Shown here: piece by piece, positions 27,801-35,921 of the stretch
Layout: every line of letters starts with the position of its first letter
How positions within the stretch are numbered: position 1 is the stretch's first letter
DNA from: JBNKZU01 sp050301795
Lineage (GTDB): Bacteria > Pseudomonadota > Gammaproteobacteria > Thiohalomonadales > Thiohalomonadaceae
Length of the DNA: 64,000 nt
Direction: 5' to 3'
NCBI GenBank assembly: GCA_050301795.1
Contig: JBNKZU010000017.1
Location: forward strand, 1 to 64,000
Notes under the pieces: generated by a model
Seen by the model: only the letters and a program-made list of their open reading frames with translations
What the model was told of the DNA's origin: nothing
Database searches by the model: none
Translations under genes and position numbers: made by a program

Positions 27801-27943
27801 GTGATTCGAACCTTATCCTGCTCCACCAACGGGAACATCTCTTGAGGTAATCCATACCAAGTAAACAGACCTGCCAGTGTAATCAGAAACAGAATCAGAT
27901 TGATGAGTAGTGGATTATTGATTGAAAAGCGTAACCAGCTCAT
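24824..27943 (-). CDS. RND-family efflux permease (AcrB/HAE1 type)
   Basis: 1039 residues, the full length of an RND pump subunit with twelve membrane helices and two large periplasmic loops. Markers: N-terminal LRFSINNPLLINLILFLITL, FDGASPEEVERQVTLPIEQ, and helix 4 MIVDDAIIVNENIYRHME with the two proton-relay aspartates. FGLIGVVFGHWTMGLDIQFLS and LSGIVVNDSLILLDF mark the second half. It exports drugs, detergents or lipophilic molecules by proton antiport. No membrane fusion protein or outer membrane channel gene is adjacent on either side, which is unusual for this family. Confidence 0.92.
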   Translation of the reverse strand: MSWLRFSINNPLLINLILFLITLAGLFTWYGLPQEMFPLVEQDKVRITTLFDGASPEEVERQVTLPIEQEFDGMAEIDVIKSISSEGSSSIIIELKSGTDVDEFIRDADSLLDRIIDLPDESEKPVLNRLETRFPVISMALYGDISRGELYEWSEWLKRRASLIDGVASVGVAGDQEWEIWVEVDPQKLAIFGISLSKVRQALFENMRDLPGGRIQSNEGDILLRGIGTQPKPESIKDIALATDSRGGQLKLSEVATISIRLEEAKTLGRFNGKPSVNLTVNKTTDASTIEVARLIKQLAEEVKQELPQTIEVGLFSDLSVYVKNRLDTVKSSGLIGLILVLLSLYLFLNIRVALVTAVGIPVSFLFAIILIGYYGYTINMVSLFAFLIALGMIVDDAIIVNENIYRHMESGMPVRDAAITGAKEVFWPVMASTATTIAAFLPMYVVGGTMGAFIAVIPAVVTFALLGSLFEAFLVLPSHAVEWMRHTPKKQSRVDWKKWLNKYSQILRWGLERRYFVMWATVSVLVIVVSFAATRVPFRLFGHVNVGQFFVNIETPKTYRLEDSSRLADQLEDIILGSMGERELSSLLTNVGITFINFNQVVIASNQIQLMVDLKPQAPEGFIERWVTPVMNLNFDQDAGTRERDTEVIINQIRQQLEQIAGIEKMSILRAQGGPAGAEIEIGITGPDVRRLGQLADEMKRYIERIPGAKDVGHDLQQGKLEFRYQLNDRGRELGLTQATLAESIRAGFQGLEVTYVNRGDKRIPLRLIFPEQLRYDAESLQQLPITLADGRTVFLADVATLTMDRGLSSVTRRDQQRLVTITSEVDADVTTPLEVTEQIQNYYKDFSENNPGYELIWMGEKQETNKSMQDMFKALLLALVIIFVILTALFKSLLDPFVVMFAIPFGLIGVVFGHWTMGLDIQFLSVIGFLALSGIVVNDSLILLDFAKRNLAMGEDRIEAMLHAGRVRARPIILTSITTFLGISPLIFFASGQTAFLSPMAVSLGFGLLFATVLILFSLPCVYLVADDIRIRLGRQK

Positions 27944-28082
27944 GATTTTGTAATCTTTGGAACTATTTGTTGGGTGATCATTCTATAATTGATATTTCGT
28001 CGCAATAGTTTCAACTGCCGATTGCAGAGTATAGTGCTTTTGGATATGTTGTTACTGCATATTTTTCACAAGGAGCCATACA

Positions 28083-28658
28083 ATGCGTACATCACTATTT
28101 ATTGTTCTATTCTCTCTGGTTGTCATCGGCTGTGGTGGTAAACCCACGGTCAAGGAAGCTGAATGCACCTATCCAGATGCCCTTGACGTATCTGCACCGA
28201 AGTGGATCTGTAACCAGCCGATCCCGGACGTTAAACTCACTGCGGTTGGCACTGCACGCAAATCCAAGGCCGGACACTCCTTTATGCTGCAAATGGCTGC
28301 AACCGATGGTCGACTGCAACTGGCACAGATGGCCAAGGCAGAGATTCAAAACATGATCAAAAACTATGTTGAGACCACAGGCACTGCTGATGCGGAAACG
28401 GTCGATCAGGTCAATACACTGGTTACAAAGCAGATCACTGAGCACACATTGGTAGGTAGCAAGGTATATCGCTCCCAGATCAGTCCAAATGGTATGCTCT
28501 ATGTACTTGTAGGGCTTGATCCAGAGAGTGTCTCCAAGGTCGGCCTAAATGCCATGCAAACCAGCATGAAGAATGATGCTGCGCTATGGCAACAGTTCAA
28601 GGCAAAGATCGCTCAAGATGAGCTTGCGGCAAGTCTCGCAACATCACATATGAAATAG
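28083..28658 (+). CDS. LPP20-type lipoprotein
   Basis: 191 residues. The lipobox VVIGC gives Cys17. After PKWICNQPIPDVKLTAVGTARKS the protein has the AARDGR-like helix (AATDGRLQLAQMAKAEIQNMI) and the strand GSKVYRSQISPNGMLYVLVGLD, as in the LPP20 domain (Helicobacter Lpp20 and related lipoproteins, including flagellar ones). It resembles the N-terminal half of the longer lipoprotein at 30703-31716. AAGGAGCC precedes the start and a strong terminator follows. The role of LPP20 proteins in this setting is unknown. Confidence 0.75.
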   Translation: MRTSLFIVLFSLVVIGCGGKPTVKEAECTYPDALDVSAPKWICNQPIPDVKLTAVGTARKSKAGHSFMLQMAATDGRLQLAQMAKAEIQNMIKNYVETTGTADAETVDQVNTLVTKQITEHTLVGSKVYRSQISPNGMLYVLVGLDPESVSKVGLNAMQTSMKNDAALWQQFKAKIAQDELAASLATSHMK

Positions 28659-28664
28659 GATCAA

Positions 28665-28691
28665 AAAGCCCCGCTACTTTAGCGGGGCTTT
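28665..28691 (+). terminator. Terminator after the LPP20-type gene
   Basis: Twelve-base arms AAAGCCCCGCTA and TAGCGGGGCTTT around a three-base loop, seven bases past the stop codon. Confidence 0.9.
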
Positions 28692-28710
28692 CATCATATC
28701 AATCCAAATC

Positions 28711-28932
28711 CTATCCGTTCATTCGTTCCATCTGCACCTTGTTAAAGGCCTTAAAGGCAAGAAACTGAAGAAAATCCTCCACATTCTCATACTCCATCTT
28801 CTGAATATGAGCAGCGATATCATTCGATAGCTTCTTCGTCTGAGCGATCTCTTCATGACTGCGGCCACAACCCTGACAGTGAGTTCCGTCCTGGGTACAG
28901 TTCATTCCTCCTCGGCATGGGGAAAATTGCAT
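28711..28932 (-). CDS. DUF1289-like small cysteine-rich protein
   Basis: 73 residues. The N-terminal half has CRGGMNCTQDGTHCQGCGRS followed by HEEIA, matching the DUF1289 pattern (SPCxxxC...CxGCGRxxxEI) seen in E. coli YdhL. The four or five cysteines probably bind a metal ion. The C-terminal half is a helix (VEDFLQFLAFKAFNKVQMERM). GGAGG lies about nine bases before the ATG. It converges on the LPP20-type gene. The function of the family is unknown. Confidence 0.6.
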   Translation of the reverse strand: MQFSPCRGGMNCTQDGTHCQGCGRSHEEIAQTKKLSNDIAAHIQKMEYENVEDFLQFLAFKAFNKVQMERMNG

Positions 28933-29129
28933 CGATAACCTCCAAAAATATTAATAAAACCATGAAACTGTATTGAGTTAGTGTGGAATTATAGGCGTTG
29001 TCGCATATTTCAACTCTCTTGCTCTGACTTCATTAAAAATCGTAATGACCTCGACCTCTTGGAGTGATTGATATCTAACATTACCACCCCAGATCATCTC
29101 TATGCTTTCAGGTAAGGAGGTTTAAAACA

Positions 29130-29570
29130 ATGATTCCAGTAATTCAACTACTAAAACAGAAGCCTTCAGAACTATGGACTGTCTCCCCCGACACGAGACT
29201 TTATGATGCGATCCAGTTAATGAATGAAAAAGGGATTGGCGCACTCCCGGTGATGCACAAATCGAGGCTGGTTGGGATGATCTCCGAGCGTGATATTGTC
29301 AGGAAAGGGATCCTCAACTCGCGCACCCCTCAAACCATCACCGTATCAGAGTTAATGACTACTCAGGTGTTTTCTATAAAACCAGAATGCAGCGATGAAG
29401 AGTGTATGGCAATCATGACCGAAAAGCGGGTGCGACATCTGCCCGTGTGTGATGGGGATAAGATCATCGGCATGATCTCAATTGGCGATGTGGTTAAATC
29501 TGTGATCTCGCATCAGCAAGAGTTAATCGATCACCTTGAGCATGTGATCACATGGGAAGAGGGATACTGA
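29130..29570 (+). CDS. CBS-domain protein
   Basis: 146 residues made almost entirely of a pair of CBS domains: first LYDAIQLMNEKGIGALPVMHKSRLVGMISERDIVRK, second CMAIMTEKRVRHLPVCDGDKIIGMISIGDVVKSVI. Such pairs bind adenosine nucleotides and act as energy or ligand sensors. The IGDVVK ending is typical of stand-alone CBS proteins in proteobacteria. AAGGAGG precedes the start. It converges with the aminotransferase gene ten bases away. The partner is unknown. Confidence 0.85.
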   Translation: MIPVIQLLKQKPSELWTVSPDTRLYDAIQLMNEKGIGALPVMHKSRLVGMISERDIVRKGILNSRTPQTITVSELMTTQVFSIKPECSDEECMAIMTEKRVRHLPVCDGDKIIGMISIGDVVKSVISHQQELIDHLEHVITWEEGY

Positions 29571-29580
29571 CAGAGTCGGA

Positions 29581-30702
29581 TTAAAGGCTCTGCAACAGAT
29601 AATCAAGCTTTTGCCGCGGTGTATAGAAGTGAGGAGAGAATCGGACTCCGCCACCACGTTTTGCGCAGAAGATCCCCTCATTTGATAGTCGATGAAACAG
29701 ATCATCGGTCGATTGCTTGAGCGGCTTTATAGTGACAATGCCTGCGAAACGATCCTGGGCTTGCGGGGTGATCACTTGATAATCCTCAAGAGTATCAATT
29801 GAGTTCATGAGATAACGGCTACTCTCTAAAACCTGAGCTTCGATCTGATCCGCTCCAACCTCCTCAATTATCGATAGGCTCGCATTCAGCGCATGGATTG
29901 CAACCATATTCGGGCTACCACACTCAAAGCGTCTCGCGCTCTTCGCTACCTGCCACTGTTGTTGATCATAATCGCCAACCTCTTCGATCATGTGCCAGCC
30001 ATATTGGTTTAGATCTAATTGTGGCAGAGACGCCTCTTTGCAGTAAAACAGACCCAACCCTTCAGGTGCCATCATCCATTTATGGCCATCGGCAGATAAA
30101 AAATCGATAGCACATTTCTCAACATCGATCTGAACTGCACCCACGCTCTGGATAGCATCCACACAAAAGAAAATGCCATGCTCTTTACAGAAGTTTCCAA
30201 TCCGCTCCAGATCCAATCTCAGCCCTGTGCCATACATAACCGAACTCACAGCAATCAAGCGTGTATGCCCATCAACCTGTGCAAATATCGCCTCTTCCGG
30301 GGTGTTGTACTCATTTAATGCTGCCGCACGATAACCAACACCTTTTGTTGATAATGATTCCCAAACGATTCGATTGGATGGGAACTCTTGATCGGTTCCG
30401 ACGATACTATCACCGTGATTCCAATCAAGACCGTAGGCGACGATGGAGAGTCCTTCAGATGTGTTTTTCACAAACGCAATCTCATCGACCGATTTAGCAT
30501 GAATCAAGCGCTGGAGTTGCTGGCGGGTCTCTTTCTCGATCTCTAACCATTGCAGGTAGTCGAGTGAGCCTTTATATCGATTGTTATCTGCAAACTGCCG
30601 AACCGCGTCGGCACAACGTATTGGCCAAGGTGAAACCGCCGCGTGGTTTAGGTAGCAGATCTGTGGTTCTAGATCAAAATACTCACTAAAATCCACTACC
30701 AC
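29581..30702 (-). CDS. Class V aminotransferase, cysteine desulfurase-like
   Basis: 373 residues from a GTG at 30702 with GGGAG six bases upstream. PLP-fold markers: LNHAAVSPWP near the N terminus, the cofactor residues in CVDAIQSVGAV (Asp182, Gln185) and the Schiff-base lysine Lys208 in SADGHKWMMAPEGLG. This is the NifS/CsdA/EgtE-like superfamily. I see no clear catalytic cysteine loop of an Fe-S desulfurase in the C-terminal part, so it may be an isopenicillin-epimerase-like or lyase-type member. Its start abuts the stop of the lipoprotein gene upstream (TAAGTG), so it belongs to that operon. Confidence 0.75.
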   Translation of the reverse strand: MVVDFSEYFDLEPQICYLNHAAVSPWPIRCADAVRQFADNNRYKGSLDYLQWLEIEKETRQQLQRLIHAKSVDEIAFVKNTSEGLSIVAYGLDWNHGDSIVGTDQEFPSNRIVWESLSTKGVGYRAAALNEYNTPEEAIFAQVDGHTRLIAVSSVMYGTGLRLDLERIGNFCKEHGIFFCVDAIQSVGAVQIDVEKCAIDFLSADGHKWMMAPEGLGLFYCKEASLPQLDLNQYGWHMIEEVGDYDQQQWQVAKSARRFECGSPNMVAIHALNASLSIIEEVGADQIEAQVLESSRYLMNSIDTLEDYQVITPQAQDRFAGIVTIKPLKQSTDDLFHRLSNEGIFCAKRGGGVRFSPHFYTPRQKLDYLLQSL

Positions 30703-31716
30703 TTATTCTCCCATAATTGCAGAAATCAAACCGCTCGCAAGTTGATCTGCCAGTTTTCTGATAGCTCTACTTTTTGCCATATTTTGAGTGGATGAACTCC
30801 CCTTGGCAGTTGCTGATTTTTCATCCAAAATGGTTCCGATTTCGTTAACGATGCGATAGCGCCCATCAACAAAATGGTAGTAGATCGATTTATCCTCTTT
30901 TGATGATTCTGTTAGATCTACCTCGATAAAGATCAGTTCATGATCAGTTGTCGAAACTGCAATGCCCTTTTCAGTTAGCAGTGCCACTAATTGCTCGACC
31001 AACGGTTTTGCTTCGAGTCGGATTGAAACAATTCCGATAGGGGTTGAGATCAACCGATTCATCAATCGTATCTGCTGTTCCTCCTGAAAGGCGTTCAGTA
31101 ATGGATGAGTTGTGGATGAGAGACGGTTATAACGTGCTTGCAATGTCTTTCGTTCAGCGAGTCTTTGAAGCTGTCGAGCGCTCTCCTGTAACCCGGAAAA
31201 ACCCGTGCTTGCATCCACGCTTAACTCATTCTCACTAATAGTCTGATCTAGGCGTGAGATTTGAGTTTTCAGATCTGCGAGCTCCTTATTCAGATCGAGT
31301 TCTACCAATATATAGACCTGATTATCGGCCTGATCATGATAGCTGTTGATCTGTTTAAAGTGCCTGAATTTAAACTCCGGGATACGTGTTTGAATCGCAA
31401 CCGAGTAGTTTGCCATCAACTCGGATTGTTCATTTTGTACACTCTCCTGCTGATAACTACTGGTAGTCCCTGAGACGGTTACTTCGATCTGTTGTGCAAT
31501 ATCGGCAAGTGCGCTCTCACGGGCACGCTTTGCGGCCTTGTCCGTTGAGACAATCACCTTTGCTGAGCCAACACCATAACGGAATCCCTGTTTTTGTGGC
31601 GGACTTGTGATCCAGCCATTCGGATCCTTCGGCTGAGAATCACCATCTGAGGCACAGCCACTCAGTGCAAGCGTTATCGCAAGGATCGACAGTAGCTGTT
31701 TCATTGATGTGCTCAT
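30703..31716 (-). CDS. LPP20-domain lipoprotein
   Basis: 337 residues. The lipobox LALSGC gives Cys22. PNGWITSPPQKQGFRYGVGSAKV, followed by the helix AAKRARESALADIAQQIEV and the strand DNQVYILVELDLNKEL, forms an LPP20 domain (about residues 30-150). A coiled segment (150-200) and a second alpha/beta domain (about 220-330) follow. It is the third member of a lipoprotein operon with the COG3014-type and LpoB-type genes. AGGA lies seven bases before the ATG. It probably acts at the outer membrane inner face; the exact role is unknown. Confidence 0.75.
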   Translation of the reverse strand: MSTSMKQLLSILAITLALSGCASDGDSQPKDPNGWITSPPQKQGFRYGVGSAKVIVSTDKAAKRARESALADIAQQIEVTVSGTTSSYQQESVQNEQSELMANYSVAIQTRIPEFKFRHFKQINSYHDQADNQVYILVELDLNKELADLKTQISRLDQTISENELSVDASTGFSGLQESARQLQRLAERKTLQARYNRLSSTTHPLLNAFQEEQQIRLMNRLISTPIGIVSIRLEAKPLVEQLVALLTEKGIAVSTTDHELIFIEVDLTESSKEDKSIYYHFVDGRYRIVNEIGTILDEKSATAKGSSSTQNMAKSRAIRKLADQLASGLISAIMGE

Positions 31717-31724
31717 ACTATTTC

Positions 31725-32357
31725 CTATAGACCGTATTTATCACGCTTGAAGAGCTTCTTAATCTTCTTCTGTCCGTTCCAAACCTCTCGTGTAGATTCC
31801 ATATCAATTAGCGTTAAATCTACCTGATAGTAACTGACACGTGTACCTCCGGCTTGATCCACAATGGAGTTGATCACACCAGACAACGCAAAGTTTGCAC
31901 CCTGCTCTTCGCCCATATCCATCCGTGACTGCTCAGAGGCGTGTAACTCCTGCTGGCGCAACTCCTCACGGATTAACTCACGCGCCTCACCACCAGCGAC
32001 AAAATCAGCCTCGCCACTTTGTATCACTGCACGTTTTAGATCGTTAATGAAGGTATCCACCGGGATATGTTCATGAGATTTATTGCGCACATTATGGATC
32101 ACGATCGTCGGCCGTTTGCCGGGATGACGCCTCTTAAAATCCGACACCCACGGGAAGGTCAGCATATCCTTTATCATCTCTTGGGAGACAATCCGTGAGT
32201 CCTCATCATTCCAGCGATCAGTCAGAGCAATCTCTTTATCCGCATCCACACGTTTAAGCACTCTGTCGGGTTTACTGCTGCATCCCGCTATCGCAAATAG
32301 CGCCAATACCGAAAGGGTAATCACCTTAAATGAATTCATTTTCTGATCTTGTTTCAT
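31725..32357 (-). CDS. LpoB-type lipoprotein (penicillin-binding protein activator family)
   Basis: 210 residues. The lipobox FAIAGC is preceded by an extended basic N terminus; I keep the ATG at 32357 because GAGG lies seven bases upstream and it overlaps the upstream stop as ATGA. Family features: WNDEDSRIVSQEMIKDML, RPTIVIHNVRNKSHEHIPVDTFINDLKRAVIQSG, and YYQVDLTLIDMESTREVWNGQKKIKKL. In E. coli LpoB reaches through the wall to activate PBP1b. Here it belongs to a three-lipoprotein operon, so it may be a paralogue with a different partner. Confidence 0.8.
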   Translation of the reverse strand: MKQDQKMNSFKVITLSVLALFAIAGCSSKPDRVLKRVDADKEIALTDRWNDEDSRIVSQEMIKDMLTFPWVSDFKRRHPGKRPTIVIHNVRNKSHEHIPVDTFINDLKRAVIQSGEADFVAGGEARELIREELRQQELHASEQSRMDMGEEQGANFALSGVINSIVDQAGGTRVSYYQVDLTLIDMESTREVWNGQKKIKKLFKRDKYGL

Positions 32358-34105
32358 AGACTGCCTCTTCTGTTTTTCCCTGTAATCGCTTGGGATTGTT
32401 CCAATGCATAATAGTGTAATGTAGCGCCTCTTCTAAAGGAGCGCGAAGAAATTAACTGATTTTGGCCGGCTTTAATCTCGATCTGCGCCTCTGAAATTGT
32501 ACGCTGACCCATTTGCATATCACCTTCCGAGATTGTCACACTGTGGGTTCCCGGGGTAAGTGCCACTCTCTGCACCTGAATTGAAGCTGGTAGTGACAGC
32601 CAGTTCCGGGTTTCGGCGGCGGATGTGGTCGATATCGCAATATCGGTGAATAGCTTTAACAGCTTGTCCGCATTTTTATCAATCTTTTCACTAACCCCAT
32701 AGGCAAGTCGACGCTTTAATAGTTCCCGACCGATTGCTTCATATAGCTCACTACGAGCAACTTTTAGCTGCTCCTGCACCGCAAGTGATGACAACGATTG
32801 TGATAATACCATTGGTATTTGATCCATATTATCGACATCAATCGTGGCCGGTAACGGTTTCATCGGGGGATGATAATAGGGAACGGTGACGCGCATCGAA
32901 TTCTTTAACAGATCATCAATTCCGAGGGTTTTTACGCTACTCCATACCGGTTCAAGGATAATCTTTTTGGTAAACACCCCTTCGATGGTGCCGAAAGGCC
33001 CACCTGAATAGTAATTTCGCAACATATCAAACAGGCCATGATCGGCATAAACATACTGAAACCATGCAAACTGTGCCTGTCGCATCGATGGTGAACCACT
33101 CTCGTGGGGACGGATCACCAGTTCATGACGGTAGGGATTGATATAAACATTGAGGTTTAGTTCACCACGAGAGGCAATCATGCCCTGATGGTGCAGTATG
33201 ATGAGCTGTCCATGTTTATCATCGAACTGATCCAGCTTCTTTTGCATGGCTTCAGAGAGTTTCGCTTTTGCCAGTTGTGGCCACTCTCCGCCAAAACCAC
33301 CGCGTTTTCTCATCATCCGAATCACATCGAACCATACCTGCTCTGTCATTGATGCACCGAGGTTATGCTGCTTTGCATATCCGTTTTCGTAGATCTCTGC
33401 CGCTTTTTGATATGAAATTCGAGCATCATCAATCTCACCGGCAAGCTCATAGATCAAGCCATTGATGTATCGGATATAACCATCCTCTCGATATTGAATC
33501 TTATCCGCATCGATCTTGCCCTGGGTTAATTGATTAAAGCTGTTGACCACCTTTCCAAAGAAGCTTTTCTTACTATCACCCTCCTCTTGATAGCCTCCGG
33601 TTTCATACGATATGGCGTTTAGCATCACATCCACCTTACGCGCTTCAACCTGTGACTCATCAAGAAACTTCTGATACTGGTCTGGATCAGCAAACGCCAT
33701 GGCCAGATAGTTAAGCGCCTTATAGTAGTGAATAAAGACCTGTTCAAAACGATAACCGCGATAGGGGCCATTACGCGGGTTGCTCAAGGCAACGGCGAGC
33801 ATATCAGAGAACTTTTTGGTATAGAGCTCTTCGGCGACCAACTCAGCCTGATTCAGTTGCTGGTTACTCTTTTGATACTGACCACTAAGATGATCGAGCA
33901 AACCAAGCTCCAAGTGTCTTAATAGCTGGTCATTTCCAGATTTGAGCTCTTTTTGAAAGATTGCTCTTGATTGTTTGATCTCTCCCTGCTCAAGAGTCGC
34001 AAGCCCGGATTGAAGTTCAGCTCGATAGGTAGCACATCCGTTCAGGAGCAGTAACGCTATCAGCGTTGCAAATAACCCAAGCTGTGGTTGATGAAATCGT
34101 CTCAT
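32354..34105 (-). CDS. COG3014-type lipoprotein with TPR-like region
   Basis: 583 residues. The lipobox LLLNGC gives Cys24. The N-terminal region (about 25-110 and 190-250) has helical repeats of TPR type (LQSGLATLEQGEIKQSRAIFQKEL; DDARISYQKAAEIYENGYA). A predicted beta-rich C-terminal region follows. This layout matches the uncharacterised COG3014 lipoproteins, often encoded next to LpoB-like and LPP20-like lipoproteins as here. It is the first gene of the operon, and its stop overlaps the next start by four bases. Confidence 0.7.
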   Translation of the reverse strand: MRRFHQPQLGLFATLIALLLLNGCATYRAELQSGLATLEQGEIKQSRAIFQKELKSGNDQLLRHLELGLLDHLSGQYQKSNQQLNQAELVAEELYTKKFSDMLAVALSNPRNGPYRGYRFEQVFIHYYKALNYLAMAFADPDQYQKFLDESQVEARKVDVMLNAISYETGGYQEEGDSKKSFFGKVVNSFNQLTQGKIDADKIQYREDGYIRYINGLIYELAGEIDDARISYQKAAEIYENGYAKQHNLGASMTEQVWFDVIRMMRKRGGFGGEWPQLAKAKLSEAMQKKLDQFDDKHGQLIILHHQGMIASRGELNLNVYINPYRHELVIRPHESGSPSMRQAQFAWFQYVYADHGLFDMLRNYYSGGPFGTIEGVFTKKIILEPVWSSVKTLGIDDLLKNSMRVTVPYYHPPMKPLPATIDVDNMDQIPMVLSQSLSSLAVQEQLKVARSELYEAIGRELLKRRLAYGVSEKIDKNADKLLKLFTDIAISTTSAAETRNWLSLPASIQVQRVALTPGTHSVTISEGDMQMGQRTISEAQIEIKAGQNQLISSRSFRRGATLHYYALEQSQAITGKNRRGSL

Positions 34106-34167
34106 TCTTTAAGGCGTGTTGTTTGATCTGTTCTCCATTGCCTTAACAATAATCGATCTGCGCTAAA

Positions 34168-34677
34168 TCAGACAGATAAAATTACACGCCAATGCGCTAG
34201 TTTTTCCTCATAACTGAGCATCGCCATTGCCGGACTGGTAGAGGGGAGTCGTGTCATGCCGATACTCAGTCCCTCCTTAAACTGCGGAATAACCCTCTTT
34301 TTAAACTCCTGCTCCGCTTTTGAGCCGTTAAAAAAGAGATGCTGAATCGAAGGATGATTTGAGAATAAGCTGACAAAATCGTTCACCCTGATCGAATGAG
34401 TCACAATCTGACTATCCAGACTCCCTTGACGCTCACACTGCGCCATGACATCCCATAATGCGATTTGGTGTTTTTGAAGTGAGTGAAGTCGGCGCTCATA
34501 GTGATCTGCCGGATCAAAATCATAAAGCGTTGCCATGATCTTCCAGAACGCATTTCTTGGATGTGCATAGTACTGCTGATGCAGCAGTGACTCCTCACCC
34601 GGCATTGAGCCCAGGATCAATATCCGTGGATTCTTTCCAATGACGGGTGCAAAGGCCTGCTTTAATTCTCTACTCAT
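34168..34677 (-). CDS. DNA-deoxyinosine glycosylase (UDG superfamily, family 6 type)
   Basis: 169 residues from the ATG at 34677; the longer frame to 34761 overlaps a terminator and is rejected. Motifs: LILGSMPGEESLLHQQYYAHPRNAFWKIM (shown in parts: GSMPGEES, YYAHPRNAFW), ALWDV in the middle, LFFNGSKAEQEF, and LPSTSPAMA near the C terminus. These match the family 6 hypoxanthine-DNA glycosylases (YYxHPxNxFW and LPSTSP). It excises deaminated adenine from DNA. No operon partner. This is the first of two UDG-superfamily proteins in the window. Confidence 0.85.
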   Translation of the reverse strand: MSRELKQAFAPVIGKNPRILILGSMPGEESLLHQQYYAHPRNAFWKIMATLYDFDPADHYERRLHSLQKHQIALWDVMAQCERQGSLDSQIVTHSIRVNDFVSLFSNHPSIQHLFFNGSKAEQEFKKRVIPQFKEGLSIGMTRLPSTSPAMAMLSYEEKLAHWRVILSV

Positions 34678-34719
34678 TCTCAGAGTGTGCCAAAAAGCGC
34701 GAAGCTGTGCTATTGATGC

Positions 34720-34751
34720 AAAAAAAAACGGAACACAGAGGCTGTGTTCCG
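34720..34751 (-). terminator. Strong terminator of the exported-protein gene at 34778
   Basis: Perfect ten-base arms CGGAACACAG / CTGTGTTCCG with a three-base loop, followed on the reverse strand by a run of nine T. Confidence 0.95.
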
Positions 34752-34777
34752 CAAGAACCATGGGGATGGTTAAAACC

Positions 34778-35293
34778 TTAATGAAACTGAGTGTAACTAC
34801 CCTCTACTTGATTTGTGGTTGTACGGATCATCTGATAATCCTCATCGATAACCAGCGCAATATCATCTGTGAAGATGCCACGTCTTTTCTGAACCTCCTG
34901 GTCATTCAGTCTTCGGACATGGACATGGGTTGCATCAATATAGTCACCGTTGTTAGCTTTTCCGGTAATCTCAACCATCATGCCCTCTTTAATATCGTTC
35001 AACCTTGTAACATCAAAGATCTCTGTAGAGAAACGGGTTGAGTGACTGATAAATATAGCCTTACCAAAGGTTTTGATGGTTCCGATATTGTATTGATTTA
35101 CTAACTCAGCATTAAAAACATCATCGCTATGGACACCATATCCAACAACATTCAATTGCTTGTTCGTATCCATGCTTTCAATCTTTAGCTTTACACCAAA
35201 ATTATTTGGCTCAGCCGCAAATAGTGTCCCCGATGTCATAATAACCAACATCAGGAGTATCAAACACAGCTTTGTAAAATCAAGTGTATACAT
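34778..35293 (-). CDS. Exported DUF5666-like protein, putatively CRP-regulated
   Basis: 171 residues with a signal peptide (LCLILLMLVIMTSGTLFAA). The body has OB-fold-like DUF5666 features: GVKLKIESMDTNKQLNVVG, then RLNDIKEGMMVEITGKANNGDYIDATHVHV. DUF5666 proteins are exported and of unknown function, some linked to metal or redox surroundings. GGGAGCG precedes the ATG. The gene is monocistronic, with a strong terminator. The long 384-base upstream gap holds two consensus CRP sites (35423-35438 and 35467-35482). Confidence 0.65.
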   Translation of the reverse strand: MYTLDFTKLCLILLMLVIMTSGTLFAAEPNNFGVKLKIESMDTNKQLNVVGYGVHSDDVFNAELVNQYNIGTIKTFGKAIFISHSTRFSTEIFDVTRLNDIKEGMMVEITGKANNGDYIDATHVHVRRLNDQEVQKRRGIFTDDIALVIDEDYQMIRTTTNQVEGSYTQFH

Positions 35294-35422
35294 CTCTTCG
35301 CTCCCGACACCCTTTTGGTGTCTGCTTTTTTTATTGCATGGTGAGAGCCTAGTTACGATAGACGAGGAAAACTATAGGGATTTATGCAAAGTGTGATGTG
35401 GGTTCATCAATAGCAATGTAAC

Positions 35423-35438
35423 TGTGAGTCAACTCACA
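35423..35438. promoter_or_regulatory. CRP binding site, proximal
   Basis: TGTGAGTCAACTCACA has both consensus half-sites, TGTGA and TCACA, with the six-base spacing of E. coli CRP sites. It lies 130 bases upstream of the ATG at 35293. A possible -10 element TATAGT (reverse strand, 35376-35371) would put it about 65 bases before the start of transcription. A weaker TGTGA half-site lies at 35392. Confidence 0.6.
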
Positions 35439-35466
35439 ACTCAACAGTAAACAGTACTTATTTATT

Positions 35467-35482
35467 TGTGATACATCTCACA
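35467..35482. promoter_or_regulatory. CRP binding site, distal
   Basis: TGTGATACATCTCACA is a second perfect TGTGA-N6-TCACA. Its centre is 44 bases from that of the proximal site, close to four helical turns, so two dimers would bind on nearly the same face of the DNA. The remainder of the gap up to 35677 shows no gene. Confidence 0.6.
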
Positions 35483-35677
35483 AGGATGTTGTAACTCCAG
35501 ATCATGACCGAGCATAAAAGGAGTTTCTGATTAAGCGATAAAGCATCTTCAAATGCTTTTGCAATGTCTTACCGCTATGGGACTCAAAACAATCAACAGG
35601 GATGACCAAATACATAGATCACAGGAGAGGATAGATCTGAACACGATCCAAAATCAGGCTAACAGGTGATAAAGCCA

Positions 35678-35914
35678 CTATTCACAGCACCCTTTATCTT
35701 TTGTGAATCTTCTGGAAACAAACAGTGTTACTGCACTGGAAATAATCATTGCAAGTACAATTGCCGGCCATAGCTCAACCATCATCTCCCAACCAATTGC
35801 AATCATCATCCACTGCTGATTCGATGACTCGACAGACAGTGCAAATTGTGAGATCACAAAATCACTGTAAAAGATAAATAGCGCGATTAACGCGAGATAG
35901 ATTCCGACACACAT
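35678..35914 (-). CDS. Small membrane protein of unknown function
   Basis: 78 residues with two hydrophobic segments (about 3-25 and 47-68) joined by a polar loop with VESSNQQW. The C terminus RRFTKDKGCCE ends with a Cys pair. It starts seven bases after the amidase stop on the same strand, so it is probably cotranscribed with the amidase. I do not recognise a family. The ribosome binding site is weak. Confidence 0.5.
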   Translation of the reverse strand: MCVGIYLALIALFIFYSDFVISQFALSVESSNQQWMMIAIGWEMMVELWPAIVLAMIISSAVTLFVSRRFTKDKGCCE

Positions 35915-35921
35915 AGCGTTC

